The position numbers and the translations under genes are program-made. A stretch of DNA of 64,000 bases from Vagococcus hydrophili (lineage in GTDB: Bacteria > Bacillota > Bacilli > Lactobacillales > Vagococcaceae): NCBI RefSeq assembly GCF_011304195.1, contig NZ_CP049887.1, positions 248,001-312,000 of the forward strand, in the 5' to 3' direction. Positions within the stretch are counted from its first letter, which is position 1. Each line of letters begins with the position of its first letter. Positions 50,955 to 60,622 of this stretch are shown here, one piece after another. The notes beneath the pieces are model-generated. The model ran no database searches, had not been told where the DNA came from, and saw only the letters and a list, made by a program, of their open reading frames with translations.

Positions 50955-52313
50955 TTGAAAAAGTTTTTGGATTGGCTTGAAAGAATATTAACACCTATGG
51001 CTAGAGTCATTGGTGAAAACAAGTACTTAATTGCGATTCGTGACGGATTCTTATTATCAACACCGCTACTTATCGTCGGTTCAATCTTTTTATTAATCGC
51101 TAATTTCCCACTACCACAATGGGATGGTTGGATGTCTGCTATTTTAGGATCTGAGTGGGCTCAACATATGTCTGTTCCAGCTAGCGCTAGTTTTGATGTA
51201 ATGACCATTTTAGCTGTAGCTGGTATTGGTTACAGTTTAGCAAGGCAATTTGATGAAGATGCCATGCAAGCTGCAGTCGTATCTCTTGTTGCTTTCTTCA
51301 TCGTTACACCTTATACGACATTTTTTACGCCTGAAGGATCCGAAACAGTTTATGAAGTGAGTAGCTTACCTTTAAAATGGATGGGTTCTAGTGGGTTATT
51401 TTTAGGTATGATTACTGCTCTTATTGCTACTAGACTTTTTGTTTTTGTCCTGAAAAAAGGTTGGAAAATCAAAATGCCTGAGGGTGTACCACCAACTGTC
51501 GTTAAATCATTTGAAGCACTTATTCCAAGTTTTGTTGTTGTTTCTATCTTTTTTATCATTAGTTGGTTATCAGCTTTAACTCCTTATGGCAATTTACAAG
51601 AAGTCATTTTTAATTTATTACAAGCACCTCTACTGTCTTTAGGTAATACCTTAGGTGCCATGGTTGTGGCTTATCTATTCTTACATTTCTTCTGGTTCTT
51701 TGGGATTAACGGCGGAAGTGTCGTTGGTGCTGTTTTTAATCCAGTTTTACGTGCACTATCGATGGAAAATCTGGATGCTTATAAAGAAGGGTTACCTATT
51801 CCAAATATTATTACTGGACAATTCCAAGATATGTTCGCAACATTTGGTGGTGCTGGTTCTACCCTATCACTAATCGTTGTTATGATTATTGTTTGTAAGA
51901 GTCAAAGAATCAAAAAACTATCCCAATTATCATTAGTACCAGGTATTTTTGGAATTAACGAACCAATTATTTTTGGTTTACCTATTGTTTTAAATCCGAT
52001 TATTCTAATTCCTTTTGTTTTAGTTCCTACTGTGAATATCATCATTGCTTACTTTGCGATGAATCTTGGCCTAGTTCCATTTACAAACGGGATTCAATTA
52101 CCATGGACTACTCCTATTATATTTTCTGGTCTACTCGTTAGTGGTTGGCAAGGGGCTGTATTACAAGGAATTCTCTTTGTTTTAGGCATGTTTATCTATT
52201 ATCCATTTATCAAAGTAATGGATAATCAATACCTTAAAGAAGAAGCAGCGATTTTAGAGAAAAAAGAAGAAGAAGATATCAGTTTTGACGATTTCGATTT
52301 TGATGCTTTATAA
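50955..52313 (+). CDS. PTS lactose/cellobiose-family IIC permease
   Basis: A 452-residue membrane permease with about ten helices and the family block FFGINGGSVVGAVFNPVLRALSM and the later FGINEPIIFGLP, the conserved substrate-site motif. The start is a TTG at 50955, nine bases after AGGAGG. The family transports cellobiose, chitobiose, lactose and related beta-linked disaccharides; with a glycosylasparaginase beside it, a GlcNAc-containing substrate is a reasonable inference. Confidence 0.92.
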   Translation: MKKFLDWLERILTPMARVIGENKYLIAIRDGFLLSTPLLIVGSIFLLIANFPLPQWDGWMSAILGSEWAQHMSVPASASFDVMTILAVAGIGYSLARQFDEDAMQAAVVSLVAFFIVTPYTTFFTPEGSETVYEVSSLPLKWMGSSGLFLGMITALIATRLFVFVLKKGWKIKMPEGVPPTVVKSFEALIPSFVVVSIFFIISWLSALTPYGNLQEVIFNLLQAPLLSLGNTLGAMVVAYLFLHFFWFFGINGGSVVGAVFNPVLRALSMENLDAYKEGLPIPNIITGQFQDMFATFGGAGSTLSLIVVMIIVCKSQRIKKLSQLSLVPGIFGINEPIIFGLPIVLNPIILIPFVLVPTVNIIIAYFAMNLGLVPFTNGIQLPWTTPIIFSGLLVSGWQGAVLQGILFVLGMFIYYPFIKVMDNQYLKEEAAILEKKEEEDISFDDFDFDAL

Positions 52314-52332
52314 AATTGGAGATGAATAGATA

Positions 52333-52847
52333 ATGAAAAAAATTGCACTTATTTTAAATCATGTTCAAGCAGGAATGGGTAGCGATGAAAACGCCATGTT
52401 ACCACCTAGTGGGAAAAAAACGCCATTGGTCCTGGTGAAATTCTAAAACCAATGTTTAAGGCAAATGATGCCGATATTGTAGCGACTCTGTTTTGCGGGG
52501 ATCAATATTATTTAACACATCCAGACGAAGTAGAGAAAAAATTTATCGGTTTTGCTAAAAAATTTGAAGTCGACGCGGTTCTTTGTGGTCCAGCCATGCA
52601 ATATCCTAATTTCGGTGAAATGTCAGCAAAATTGGCTAAAGCATTTGAACTAGCCGGCATTCCTTCTGTCGCTTCCATGTCTATTGAAAATCCTGCAACA
52701 GACGCGTTTAAAAATGACATTACCATTGTTAAAATGCCTAAAAAAGGTGGCATTGGTTTACAAGATTCATTTAAACACATGGCTTTAGTTACTTCAAAAA
52801 AAGCTCATAAAGAAGAATTACTAGAGTGTTCAGACTATATTTTTTAA
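52333..52847 (+). pseudogene. GrdB-like (glycine/sarcosine/betaine reductase component B family) gene interrupted by a -1 frameshift
   Basis: Reading from the ATG at 52333 gives MKKIALILNHVQAGMGSDEN... but stops at 52446. The rest of the family sequence (AIGPGEILKPMFKANDADIVATLFCGDQYY...) continues in the -1 frame to 52847. The switch point is an A7 run at 52414-52420, in GGGAAAAAAACGCC. Joined, the product is about 171 residues and resembles the N-terminal part of GrdB (blocks VATLFCGDQYY, LCGPAM, GIPSVASMSIENP). The selenocysteine-containing part of GrdB is absent, so a reductase role as known is doubtful. It could be a pseudogene, a programmed -1 shift or transcript slippage, or a one-base sequencing loss. 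Confidence 0.75.
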
Positions 52848-52850
52848 TCC

Positions 52851-52888
52851 AAAAAGGGGTAGTTGGTATTCACCAACTACCCCTTTTT
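52851..52888. terminator. Bidirectional terminator between the GrdB-like gene and scrA
   Basis: Perfect stem AAAAAGGGGTAGTTGGT / ACCAACTACCCCTTTTT with a 4-base loop, used by the convergent transcripts. Confidence 0.93.
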
Positions 52889-52889
52889 T

Positions 52890-54800
52890 CTATTTTTCTA
52901 CTATTAATACAGTTTCGTTTTGATTCACAGTACTTTGAGATGTAACTGTCATTTTTCCATAATCTGATGTATTCGTTACAATCAACATGACTGTCGAATC
53001 TAAACCATTTTGTTTAATTTTGTCACGATCAAATGTTCCTAGTTTCTCACCTTGAGCCACTTTTTGACCTTTAGAAACAAAGCTTTCAAAACCATTTTCT
53101 GACATTGAAACTGTATCAATCCCAATATGAATCAATAACTCTACGCCACTATCAGTCACCATTCCATAAGCATGATTACTTTCATATAAGGCTGTAATTT
53201 CACCACTTAAAGGCGCGTATACGTCACTACTATTTGGAATAATTGCGACACCTTTCCCCATGGCTTCCGATGAGAAAACTGGATCAGAAACAGTCTTTAA
53301 ATCAATGATTTCTCCAGTGACAGGTGTTAAAATTTTTTCACCTATTGCTTTTTCTACCATTACTTCTTCCATAACAGCTTCTTCTGTCATTTTTTTCTTA
53401 CCATACATAAATGTTAAGGTGAATGAAATGACAATACTAATCACAATTCCGATCATAAATGCCGGTATTGATGGTGTTGCAATTGAGATAAAACCAATCA
53501 CACTCGCAGGCCCCATGGCTGTTGCTAATACATGGAAGAAACCGATAAATGCTGAGGCAATACCTGAGGCAATCATGGCACAAATGAATGGGTATTTGAG
53601 TTTTAAATTTACCCCAAAAATAGCTGGCTCAGTGATTCCTAACATGGCTGATAAACTTGCTGATGAGGCTAAACTTTTTTGTTTCTCATTTTTTGTTAAG
53701 AAGAAAACCGCTAAGGCTGCTCCCCCTTGAGCCACATTTGCCATTGAAGCAACTGGGAATATAAATGAACCTCCCGTTTTTGCAATATCTGCTAAAAGCG
53801 TGGTTTCGATTGCTGGGAAACTTTGATGTAATCCAGTAATAACAATTGTTGAATAAAAGGTTCCAAAGATTCCCATGCCAAATGCACCTGTTGCTTCATA
53901 CAACCATACTAAACTATCTGTTAATCCGTCCGAGACACCACGCATGAATGGTCCTACAATTGCAAAGGTTAAGAAACCTGTAATGATAATACTTAACATT
54001 GGTGTAAAGGTAAAATCAAGGGCTTTACTTATATGTCTATGGAAGAATTTTTCTAGATTGGCTAAAATAAATGCCACTGCTAAAACTGGTAAAACGGAAC
54101 CTTGATAACCAGCTTGTGCAATATTCATACCAAACACATTCCAATAAGGCATTGTGCCTTCTGCAATCGCATTCGCTACACCATAACCATTCACTAAGTC
54201 TGGCATAACCATTGCCATTCCCATAGCAGCTCCTAAATAAGGATTCCCACCAAATCGTTTAGTTGCAGAAAAACCAACTAAAATTGGCAGAAAAGCAAAT
54301 GGTGCAGCTGATAATAAATTAATGATAGATGCTAAATCTTTGATATTAGGATACATCTCAACCACTGATTGAGGACCAAATAATCCTTGAGAGGTTAAGA
54401 CATTATTAATTGCCATCAGTAAACCACCAGCAACTAAGGCTGGAACGATAGGTACAAAAATATCTGACAATACTTTGATTAATTGCATAAATGGGTTAGG
54501 CTTTTTACCTGAACTATTAGCTATCTCTTTTAAATCCTCTGTTGAAGCTTCTTTTACTTTTGTAAGCGAAATCAATTCTTTATAAACTTTATCAACATCT
54601 CCAGGACCGATGATAATTTGATATTGACCATTTGCTTCAAAGGTTCCTTTCACATCATCATTTGTATCTAAAGCCGTTTGATTAATTTTCTCTTTATCTT
54701 TAACGACTAGTCTTAAACGCGTCGCACAATGTGCTGCTCCAACTAAATTTCCTTCCCCTAAGGCTAGTTGAATCTCTTTAGCAACTTTTTTATGATTCAT
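52890..54800 (-). CDS. scrA: PTS sucrose-specific EIIBCA
   Basis: A 636-residue three-domain PTS enzyme. Domain B (1-90) has the phosphocysteine in [12 protein letters not shown]; domain C (about 105-460) has around ten helices with the glucose/sucrose-family motif [15 protein letters not shown]; domain A (about 490-636) has the phosphohistidine in [12 protein letters not shown]. It imports sucrose as sucrose-6-phosphate. It is divergent from scrB-scrR across a 204-base control region, which supports the sucrose assignment; trehalose-type relatives have the same layout. Confidence 0.9.
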   Translation of the reverse strand: MNHKKVAKEIQLALGEGNLVGAAHCATRLRLVVKDKEKINQTALDTNDDVKGTFEANGQYQIIIGPGDVDKVYKELISLTKVKEASTEDLKEIANSSGKKPNPFMQLIKVLSDIFVPIVPALVAGGLLMAINNVLTSQGLFGPQSVVEMYPNIKDLASIINLLSAAPFAFLPILVGFSATKRFGGNPYLGAAMGMAMVMPDLVNGYGVANAIAEGTMPYWNVFGMNIAQAGYQGSVLPVLAVAFILANLEKFFHRHISKALDFTFTPMLSIIITGFLTFAIVGPFMRGVSDGLTDSLVWLYEATGAFGMGIFGTFYSTIVITGLHQSFPAIETTLLADIAKTGGSFIFPVASMANVAQGGAALAVFFLTKNEKQKSLASSASLSAMLGITEPAIFGVNLKLKYPFICAMIASGIASAFIGFFHVLATAMGPASVIGFISIATPSIPAFMIGIVISIVISFTLTFMYGKKKMTEEAVMEEVMVEKAIGEKILTPVTGEIIDLKTVSDPVFSSEAMGKGVAIIPNSSDVYAPLSGEITALYESNHAYGMVTDSGVELLIHIGIDTVSMSENGFESFVSKGQKVAQGEKLGTFDRDKIKQNGLDSTVMLIVTNTSDYGKMTVTSQSTVNQNETVLIVEK

Positions 54801-55004
54801 CTTTCTCTCCCCTTTTTAATTTTTTTAATCTTTATATTCTCTATCATACTTAGAATTCTTAAAATGTCAAACGATTAACAATTATTTTTTAGATTATTTT
54901 AAACACGCTTTCTTTATAGCTTTTAAAAGATTCATATTTTTGTTATGCGTTTGACAAATAGTTTCTTTTTAATTATGATAAGTAAAAAAGGAGTTGAATT
55001 AAAC
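54801..55004. promoter_or_regulatory. Divergent scrA / scrB control region
   Basis: scrB side: TTGACA (54951-54956), 17 bases, TATGAT (54974-54979). scrA side: TTGACA (54865-54870 on the minus strand), 16 bases, TATGAT (54843-54848). The nine bases TGTCAAACG (54865-54873) recur inverted as CGTTTGACA (54948-54956), so each promoter's -35 lies in a copy of the same site 75 bases apart. This arrangement fits a LacI-type repressor (ScrR) bound at both -35 boxes. Confidence 0.75.
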
Positions 55005-56504
55005 ATGACTCAATTAATAAACGAATGGACTCGAGAATTAAGATATCAACCTTACGATAGTTGGCATACAGACTACACGCAACAACTAAAAAACACCGTT
55101 AAAAAAGCGCCTTGGCGACTTGATTATCATGTTCAACCTAATACAGGACTTTTAAATGATCCTAATGGGTTTTCTTATTTTAATAATAAATGGCATCTTT
55201 TTTATCAATATTATCCCTTTGGTCCTGTTCACGGACTCAAATCATGGTATCACCTCACCTCAGATAATCTAATTGATTGGGTAAATGAAGGCGTGGCTAT
55301 CGAACCTACTAATCAATTCGATAGTCACGGTGTTTATTCAGGAACTGCTCTTCCCATTGATGATTCCTTATTCCTTGCCTACTCTGGAAATGTTAGAGAT
55401 GAGAATTGGCAGCGGAAATCTTATCAATTAGGAGCTAAGATGTCTAAAGAGGGGCACATGCAAAAATTAGAACACCCTCTAATTGATTTTCCGATTAAGG
55501 GTTATACTGATCATGTTCGTGACCCACAAATCATTCCTTATGAAGAGGGCTATTTAATGATTTTAGGGGCACAAGATACCAATGAAAAAGGACAAGTTAT
55601 ACTTTTTCAATCTGAAAATTTAACTAACTGGGAGTTTATTGGTAACTTGGACTATGCAGATGAAGAGATGGGCTTCATGGTAGAATGCCCTAATCTTTTA
55701 TTTATTGAGGAGAAACCACTACTTATTTTTTGTCCTCAAGGTTTGAATAAAAATGTCTTACCTTATGACAACATCTACCCCAATACATATATTTTAGGTT
55801 CTGATTTTGATTTAAAGACAGTCACGATTAAAGATGCGACACCTTTACAACAACTAGATTATGGCTTTGATGTTTATGCTACTCAAGCTTTTACAAATAA
55901 TAATAATCGCCATCTCAGTGTCAGTTGGGTTGGACTTCCAGAAGTGGACTATCCTAGCTTTAAAGATGGCTGGGCTCACTGTTTAAGTTTAGTCAAAGAA
56001 CTGACCATCAGAAACGGGAAACTCCATCAGTTCCCTATAGCTGAAACGAAAGAATTGCGCCAAGATAAACAGTTGATTGAAGGAACTCTTTCTTCAGAAA
56101 ATCAAATACTCACTCAACCAAAAAACAACTCTTATGAACTAAATTTATCTTTTGATGCAAACTCTTCTGGAGTGATTCATCTTATGAGGGATGAATCTTT
56201 AGACAAGTCATTCAAACTTACTTTTGATACCAAACTAGGAAAACTAATAGTTGACCGAGGGCAAGTAGGCGTTCCTTTTGCAGAAGCGTTTGGAACTACA
56301 AGAGAATTAGAATTAACCAAATATTCTTCCCTTGAACTGGACATTTTTGTGGATCAATCAATTATTGAAATCTTCGTTAATAAAGGCTCAGAAGTTATAA
56401 CGAGTCGTGTATTCCCAAATTCTAATCAAACTAATTTAAAGATTGAAGGACAAGGTGGCAGTTATTTTGGTACAATGTATTCACTACGCAAGATGAAAAA
56501 TTAA
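55005..56504 (+). CDS. scrB: Sucrose-6-phosphate hydrolase (GH32)
   Basis: A 499-residue glycoside hydrolase family 32 enzyme that cleaves sucrose-6-phosphate to glucose-6-phosphate and fructose. Catalytic motifs are LLNDPNGF (nucleophile Asp52), HVRDPQ (Asp173, transition-state binding) and MVECPNLL (acid/base Glu227); the C-terminal beta-sandwich has VDQSIIEIFVNKG. The start is the ATG at 55005 behind AAGGAG; a longer in-frame reading from 54945 runs through the promoter and is rejected. scrR follows after 14 bases. Confidence 0.94.
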   Translation: MTQLINEWTRELRYQPYDSWHTDYTQQLKNTVKKAPWRLDYHVQPNTGLLNDPNGFSYFNNKWHLFYQYYPFGPVHGLKSWYHLTSDNLIDWVNEGVAIEPTNQFDSHGVYSGTALPIDDSLFLAYSGNVRDENWQRKSYQLGAKMSKEGHMQKLEHPLIDFPIKGYTDHVRDPQIIPYEEGYLMILGAQDTNEKGQVILFQSENLTNWEFIGNLDYADEEMGFMVECPNLLFIEEKPLLIFCPQGLNKNVLPYDNIYPNTYILGSDFDLKTVTIKDATPLQQLDYGFDVYATQAFTNNNNRHLSVSWVGLPEVDYPSFKDGWAHCLSLVKELTIRNGKLHQFPIAETKELRQDKQLIEGTLSSENQILTQPKNNSYELNLSFDANSSGVIHLMRDESLDKSFKLTFDTKLGKLIVDRGQVGVPFAEAFGTTRELELTKYSSLELDIFVDQSIIEIFVNKGSEVITSRVFPNSNQTNLKIEGQGGSYFGTMYSLRKMKN

Positions 56505-56518
56505 GTTAGGTGAAAATC

Positions 56519-57496
56519 ATGACAATAAAATTAACGGACGTTGCTAAAAAAGCTGGCGTCTCTCCCACAACTGTTTCTCGTGTCATTAATAACTACGGCT
56601 CATTAAGTCAAAAAACAATCGATAAAGTCCATCAAGCAATGGAGGAACTAAATTACGTTCCAAATTCTCTTGCCCGTTCTCTACAAGGAAAAGGCACCCA
56701 ATTGATTGGCTTAATCTTCCCCTCTATTTCCAATCCATTTTACGGAGAGTTAGTGGAAAAAATTGAAGAAAATTTATTCAATAAAGATTACAAAGTTATT
56801 TTATGTGATAGTGCTCGTGACACTGAAAAAGAACGTAGCTACCTTAGAATGTTAATCGGAAATAAAGTTGACGGTGTCATTACAGGCTCTCACAATCTAG
56901 GAATCAAAGAATATGAAAATGTTAGCTTACCCATTGTTTCTTTTGACCGTTATTTAGGTGACACGGTCCCAATCGTTGGTAGTGATAATTTCTTAGGCGG
57001 ACAGCTTGCAACACAAGCTTTAATTGATGCTGGTTGTCAAAATATCGCAATTTTTTCCGGAAAGAATGATTCCATGTCTCCTACCAATCGACGAGTCGAC
57101 GGTTACAAAATGGCGATCAGTAAGGCTGATTTATGTGAGCATACTTTTCACTTCCCATCTCCTACGTCACCCATCGTTAAATCTTCTGAGATCAAACAAA
57201 TTTTAGAAGAACATGACTTTGATGGTATTTTTTGCACAGATGATTTAACAGCGATTTTAACCATTCAACAACTTGAAAAACTGAATCTTAATGTTCCTAA
57301 AGACGTTAAGGTGATTGGTTATGACGGCACACAATTTATCCAAAACTACTATCCTCATTTAGCAACCGTTGCTCAACCAATTGATGAGTATGCTAATCTG
57401 CTAGTTGAGTTATTATTAGAGAAAATCAAACACCCTGAAAAAGAACTTAAAAACTTTGAACTACCTGTTAAAGTTATAAAATCTAGCACACTTTAA
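56519..57496 (+). CDS. scrR: LacI-family sucrose operon repressor
   Basis: A 325-residue LacI/GalR regulator with N-terminal helix-turn-helix LTDVAKKAGVSPTTVSRVIN, hinge helix VPNSLARSLQGKGT, and a periplasmic-binding-protein-like sensor domain. The start is the ATG at 56519 after TAGGTG; a GTG at 56510 is an alternative. It is expected to repress scrA and scrB through the inverted TGTCAAACG sites. Confidence 0.9.
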   Translation: MTIKLTDVAKKAGVSPTTVSRVINNYGSLSQKTIDKVHQAMEELNYVPNSLARSLQGKGTQLIGLIFPSISNPFYGELVEKIEENLFNKDYKVILCDSARDTEKERSYLRMLIGNKVDGVITGSHNLGIKEYENVSLPIVSFDRYLGDTVPIVGSDNFLGGQLATQALIDAGCQNIAIFSGKNDSMSPTNRRVDGYKMAISKADLCEHTFHFPSPTSPIVKSSEIKQILEEHDFDGIFCTDDLTAILTIQQLEKLNLNVPKDVKVIGYDGTQFIQNYYPHLATVAQPIDEYANLLVELLLEKIKHPEKELKNFELPVKVIKSSTL

Positions 57497-57500
57497 AAAA

Positions 57501-57534
57501 GAAGCTCCTCTCAGTATTTTTCGAGAGGAGCTTC
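57501..57534. terminator. Terminator between scrR and oppF
   Basis: GAAGCTCCTCTC / GAGAGGAGCTTC with a 10-base loop and A/T runs on both sides. A second hairpin, AACAGTAGAT/ATCTACTGTT (57549-57576), overlaps the oppF stop codon. Confidence 0.88.
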
Positions 57535-57571
57535 TTCTTTATTTATAAGAAACAGTAGATGGGGGAATTAT

Positions 57572-58525
57572 CTACTGTTCTTTCTTTTCTTGGAGTTTAT
57601 TGCGGTACATCTCAACCTCATCATCACTACAATAAACAAAATGATCTGGTGCGATTTCTTTTAACATTCGCGTTTTTCCGTCATCCGCTTGAGGTTTATA
57701 TGTAATACGTTGACGTTTTCGCTCGTAATCAGGATCTGGCAATGGAATGGCAGACAGTAAACTTTCTGTATAAGGGTGTAAGCCGTTGTTGTAAATTTCT
57801 TCGGCAGAACCTACTTCTACTAATTTTCCAAAATACATCACACCAATTCGATCACTAATATATTTCACCATGGATAAATCATGGGCAATAAACAAGTACG
57901 TTAATTTTTCTTTTTCTTGTAGTTCTTGCAGTAAGTTAACAACCTGCGCCTGAATGGATACATCTAGAGCTGAAATCGGCTCATCACAAATGATAAATTT
58001 AGGTTCCACTGCTAAGGCTCTCGCAATCCCAATCCGTTGACGTTGCCCCCCTGAGAATTCATGAGGATAACGCGTTCCGTGACTTGGATCAAGTCCAACC
58101 GTTTTTAATAATTCATTCACACGATTTGTACGATCTTCATCCGTTTTAGCTAACTTATGTACGTCAATTCCTTCTGCAATAATGTCTTTGACTTTCATTC
58201 TTGGGTTAAGAGACGCGTAAGGATCTTGATAAATCATTTGAACATCTCGTCTAAATTGATTGAGATTTTGACGACCTTTGATTTTTGCCACATCTTCACC
58301 ATTATATTTTATTTCACCACTTGTTGGTTGATACAAACGAATAATACTACGACCAGTTGTCGACTTACCACAACCAGACTCACCTACTAAACCGAATGTT
58401 TCCCCTTCATAAATAGTAAAACTAATGTCGTCTACAGCTTTTACTTCATCACTTCTGCCAACATTAAAGTGTTGTTTTAAATTATTAACTTCTAACAATA
58501 ATTTTTTGTCTTTCACTTCACTCAT
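57572..58525 (-). CDS. oppF: Oligopeptide ABC transporter ATP-binding protein OppF
   Basis: A 317-residue ABC ATPase. It has Walker [10 protein letters not shown], signature [15 protein letters not shown], Walker [13 protein letters not shown] and the C-terminal oligopeptide-transporter extension [17 protein letters not shown]. It powers peptide uptake with OppD. Last gene of oppBCDF, 16 bases after oppD. Confidence 0.94.
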   Translation of the reverse strand: MSEVKDKKLLLEVNNLKQHFNVGRSDEVKAVDDISFTIYEGETFGLVGESGCGKSTTGRSIIRLYQPTSGEIKYNGEDVAKIKGRQNLNQFRRDVQMIYQDPYASLNPRMKVKDIIAEGIDVHKLAKTDEDRTNRVNELLKTVGLDPSHGTRYPHEFSGGQRQRIGIARALAVEPKFIICDEPISALDVSIQAQVVNLLQELQEKEKLTYLFIAHDLSMVKYISDRIGVMYFGKLVEVGSAEEIYNNGLHPYTESLLSAIPLPDPDYERKRQRITYKPQADDGKTRMLKEIAPDHFVYCSDDEVEMYRNKLQEKKEQ

Positions 58526-58541
58526 CTAAATATCCCCCTTT

Positions 58542-59578
58542 CTACGCACCAAAGCGATCTTTGTATTTTTCACGACGACGAACAATTTCATCAGGTGGTG
58601 TTACTTTTGGTGCATTAGGCGCTAGTAACCAAGTTGCTGCTTTATGTGTTGGTGATACATCAAAGAACGGCGGCGCTTCTTCTGTATCAATTTGAAGCGC
58701 AAACTCATTACGTGGATAGAAAGCATCCCCTTTTGGTGGATCTAATAAATCTGGAGGAGATCCTGGAATTGCATAAAGTTCTTGTCCACGACTGTCTAAT
58801 GTCGGCATTGAACTTAATAAGCCCCACGTATACGGGTGTTGTGGATTATAAAAAATCTCATCTGCAGTACCAATCTCAATAATTCGTCCACCATACATAA
58901 CAGCAACACGGTCCGCCACGTTAGCTACCACCCCTAAATCATGGGTAATAAAGATAATCGATGTTTGAATTTTTTTCTGAATATCTTTCATTAAATCAAT
59001 AATTTGTGCTTGAATTGTTACATCAAGCGCTGTGGTTGGTTCATCGGCAATCAAAACTTCTGGATAACAAATCAAAGCAATCGCAATCACGATCCTTTGA
59101 CGTTGCCCTCCTGAAAATTGATGGGGATAATTTTTTAATCGTTTTTCCGCATTTGGAATACCTACTAATTTTAATAAATCTAAAGCACGATCTAAGGCAT
59201 CCTTTTTGGAAATTTTACGATGCTTTCTTAATGATTCAGCAACTTGATTTCCAATATTCATGGTTGGATCAAGAGAAGTCATTGGATCTTGAAAAATCAT
59301 CGCAATGTCTTTCCCGCGAATTGATTGCATCTCTTTCTCTGTTTTATGAACCAAATCTTCCCTTTAAATAAAATCTTACCCTCATCTATATTGGCATTAT
59401 TGGCTAATAAACGCATGATTGTTCTTGTTGTGACTGATTTGCCTGAACCAGACTCACCTACGATTGCTAGTGTTTCACCTTTATGTAAATCAAAGTTTAC
59501 CCCACGAATGGCGTGAACCTTACCAGCAAAAGTATCAAATGAGATATTTAAGTCTTTAACTTCTAATACTTTTTCCAT
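58542..59578 (-). pseudogene. oppD: Oligopeptide ABC transporter ATP-binding protein OppD, single-base frameshift
   Basis: The N-terminal part (from the ATG at 59578, Walker [10 protein letters not shown]) and the remainder ([21 protein letters not shown] onward, signature FSGGQRQRI, Walker B VLIADEPTTALD) are in different frames. The break is near 59356-59365, where AAAGGGAAGATTTGG would need one more A (GGGAAAGAT) to give the family sequence FKGKDLVHK. Without the break the product would be about 345 residues, the normal OppD size. Everything else is intact, so this is either a very recent inactivation or a consensus error. If real, peptide uptake through this system would fail unless another ATPase substitutes. 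Confidence 0.9.
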
Positions 59579-59593
59579 TTTTTCATCACCATC

Positions 59594-60622
59594 CTAATCA
59601 TTCATTTTCGGGTCAAAGGCATCACGTAACCCATCAGCAAGTAAGTTAAAACAAATCATAATAACTGATAACGTAATTGCCGGTGCCCACATTAAGTGAG
59701 GCAAGAATCTAAAAGTTTTATATCCTTCATTTAAAAGCGTTCCAAGTGAAGCTGTTGGAGGTGTTAATCCTAATCCAATGAAACTTAAGAAAGCTTCAAA
59801 GAAAATCGCTGATGGAATACTAAACATCATTTGTACGATAATAACACCAGAAATATTCGGTAAAATATGTTTAATGGCAATTTTAGATTGAGACTCGCCT
59901 AACGTTGTTGCAGCTAACACATATTCTTGATCTTTGATTTTTAACGCTTGGGCACGAACAATCCGAGCCATGGTAATCCAACCTGTCACGATCATCGCTA
60001 AGATAATCGACATAAGACCTGGCTTAAAAACCATTAACATTAAGATCATTACAACTAAGTTCGGAACACCAGAGAGAACTTCCAGTATCCGCTGCATGAC
60101 GTTATCGGTTCGACCACCCTTCATTCCAGAGTAAAGTCCGTAGATAACCCCTATGGATAAATCGAGAAAAGCTGCCACAAAAGCAATAATTAAGGACATT
60201 CTTGTTCCCATTAACAAACGAGATAATTCGTCACGACCAAGCCCGTCTGTTCCCAAATAGAAATACTCACCTTCTGGAACTTTGGCTTGTTCGTATTTAT
60301 CCACACGTTTACCGCCGACTTTGGCTGTTCCGTTAAAGCCGTCAATCCCAATACCAGGGATTTTTGGTGGTAAGTTAATATATTTAGGATTTTGTTTCGT
60401 TGGATCATGAGGTGATACCCAAATAGAACCAAAAGCTAACAGTGTAATGATTCCTAAAAGGATTAAAGAGATAACAGCTCCTTTATTCTTTTTAAGACGG
60501 CGCCATGAATCTTGCATAAAGTTTAATGAAGGGGCGCTGATTTTTTCACGATCTAAATTATTATCCATTGAAATTCTTTCAAATTTCTCAGCTGGAATAT
60601 TTTTAATATCTAATTTTTCCAT
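59594..60622 (-). CDS. oppC: Oligopeptide ABC transporter permease OppC
   Basis: A 342-residue permease with one N-terminal helix (about 45-70), an extracytoplasmic loop, and a five-helix BPD_transp_1 core carrying the EAA-type loop EYVLAATTLGESQSKIAIKHILPN. Its ATG shares one base with the oppB stop (TAATG), so they are coupled. Confidence 0.93.
   Translation of the reverse strand: MEKLDIKNIPAEKFERISMDNNLDREKISAPSLNFMQDSWRRLKKNKGAVISLILLGIITLLAFGSIWVSPHDPTKQNPKYINLPPKIPGIGIDGFNGTAKVGGKRVDKYEQAKVPEGEYFYLGTDGLGRDELSRLLMGTRMSLIIAFVAAFLDLSIGVIYGLYSGMKGGRTDNVMQRILEVLSGVPNLVVMILMLMVFKPGLMSIILAMIVTGWITMARIVRAQALKIKDQEYVLAATTLGESQSKIAIKHILPNISGVIIVQMMFSIPSAIFFEAFLSFIGLGLTPPTASLGTLLNEGYKTFRFLPHLMWAPAITLSVIMICFNLLADGLRDAFDPKMND

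Noticed and set aside
52333-52847. A selenocysteine (UGA) readthrough in the GrdB-like gene
   Set aside because: The zero-frame stop is TAA, the family resumes in the -1 frame, and the part of GrdB that carries selenocysteine is absent.
54865-54880. A catabolite-response (cre) site at TGTCAAACGATTAACA
   Set aside because: Spacing differs by one base from the WTGNAARCGNWWWCA pattern; the inverted copy is better explained as a promoter/repressor site.
54945-55004. Longer N terminus for scrB (20 extra residues)
   Set aside because: It would start inside the -35 of its own promoter; AAGGAG precedes the ATG at 55005.
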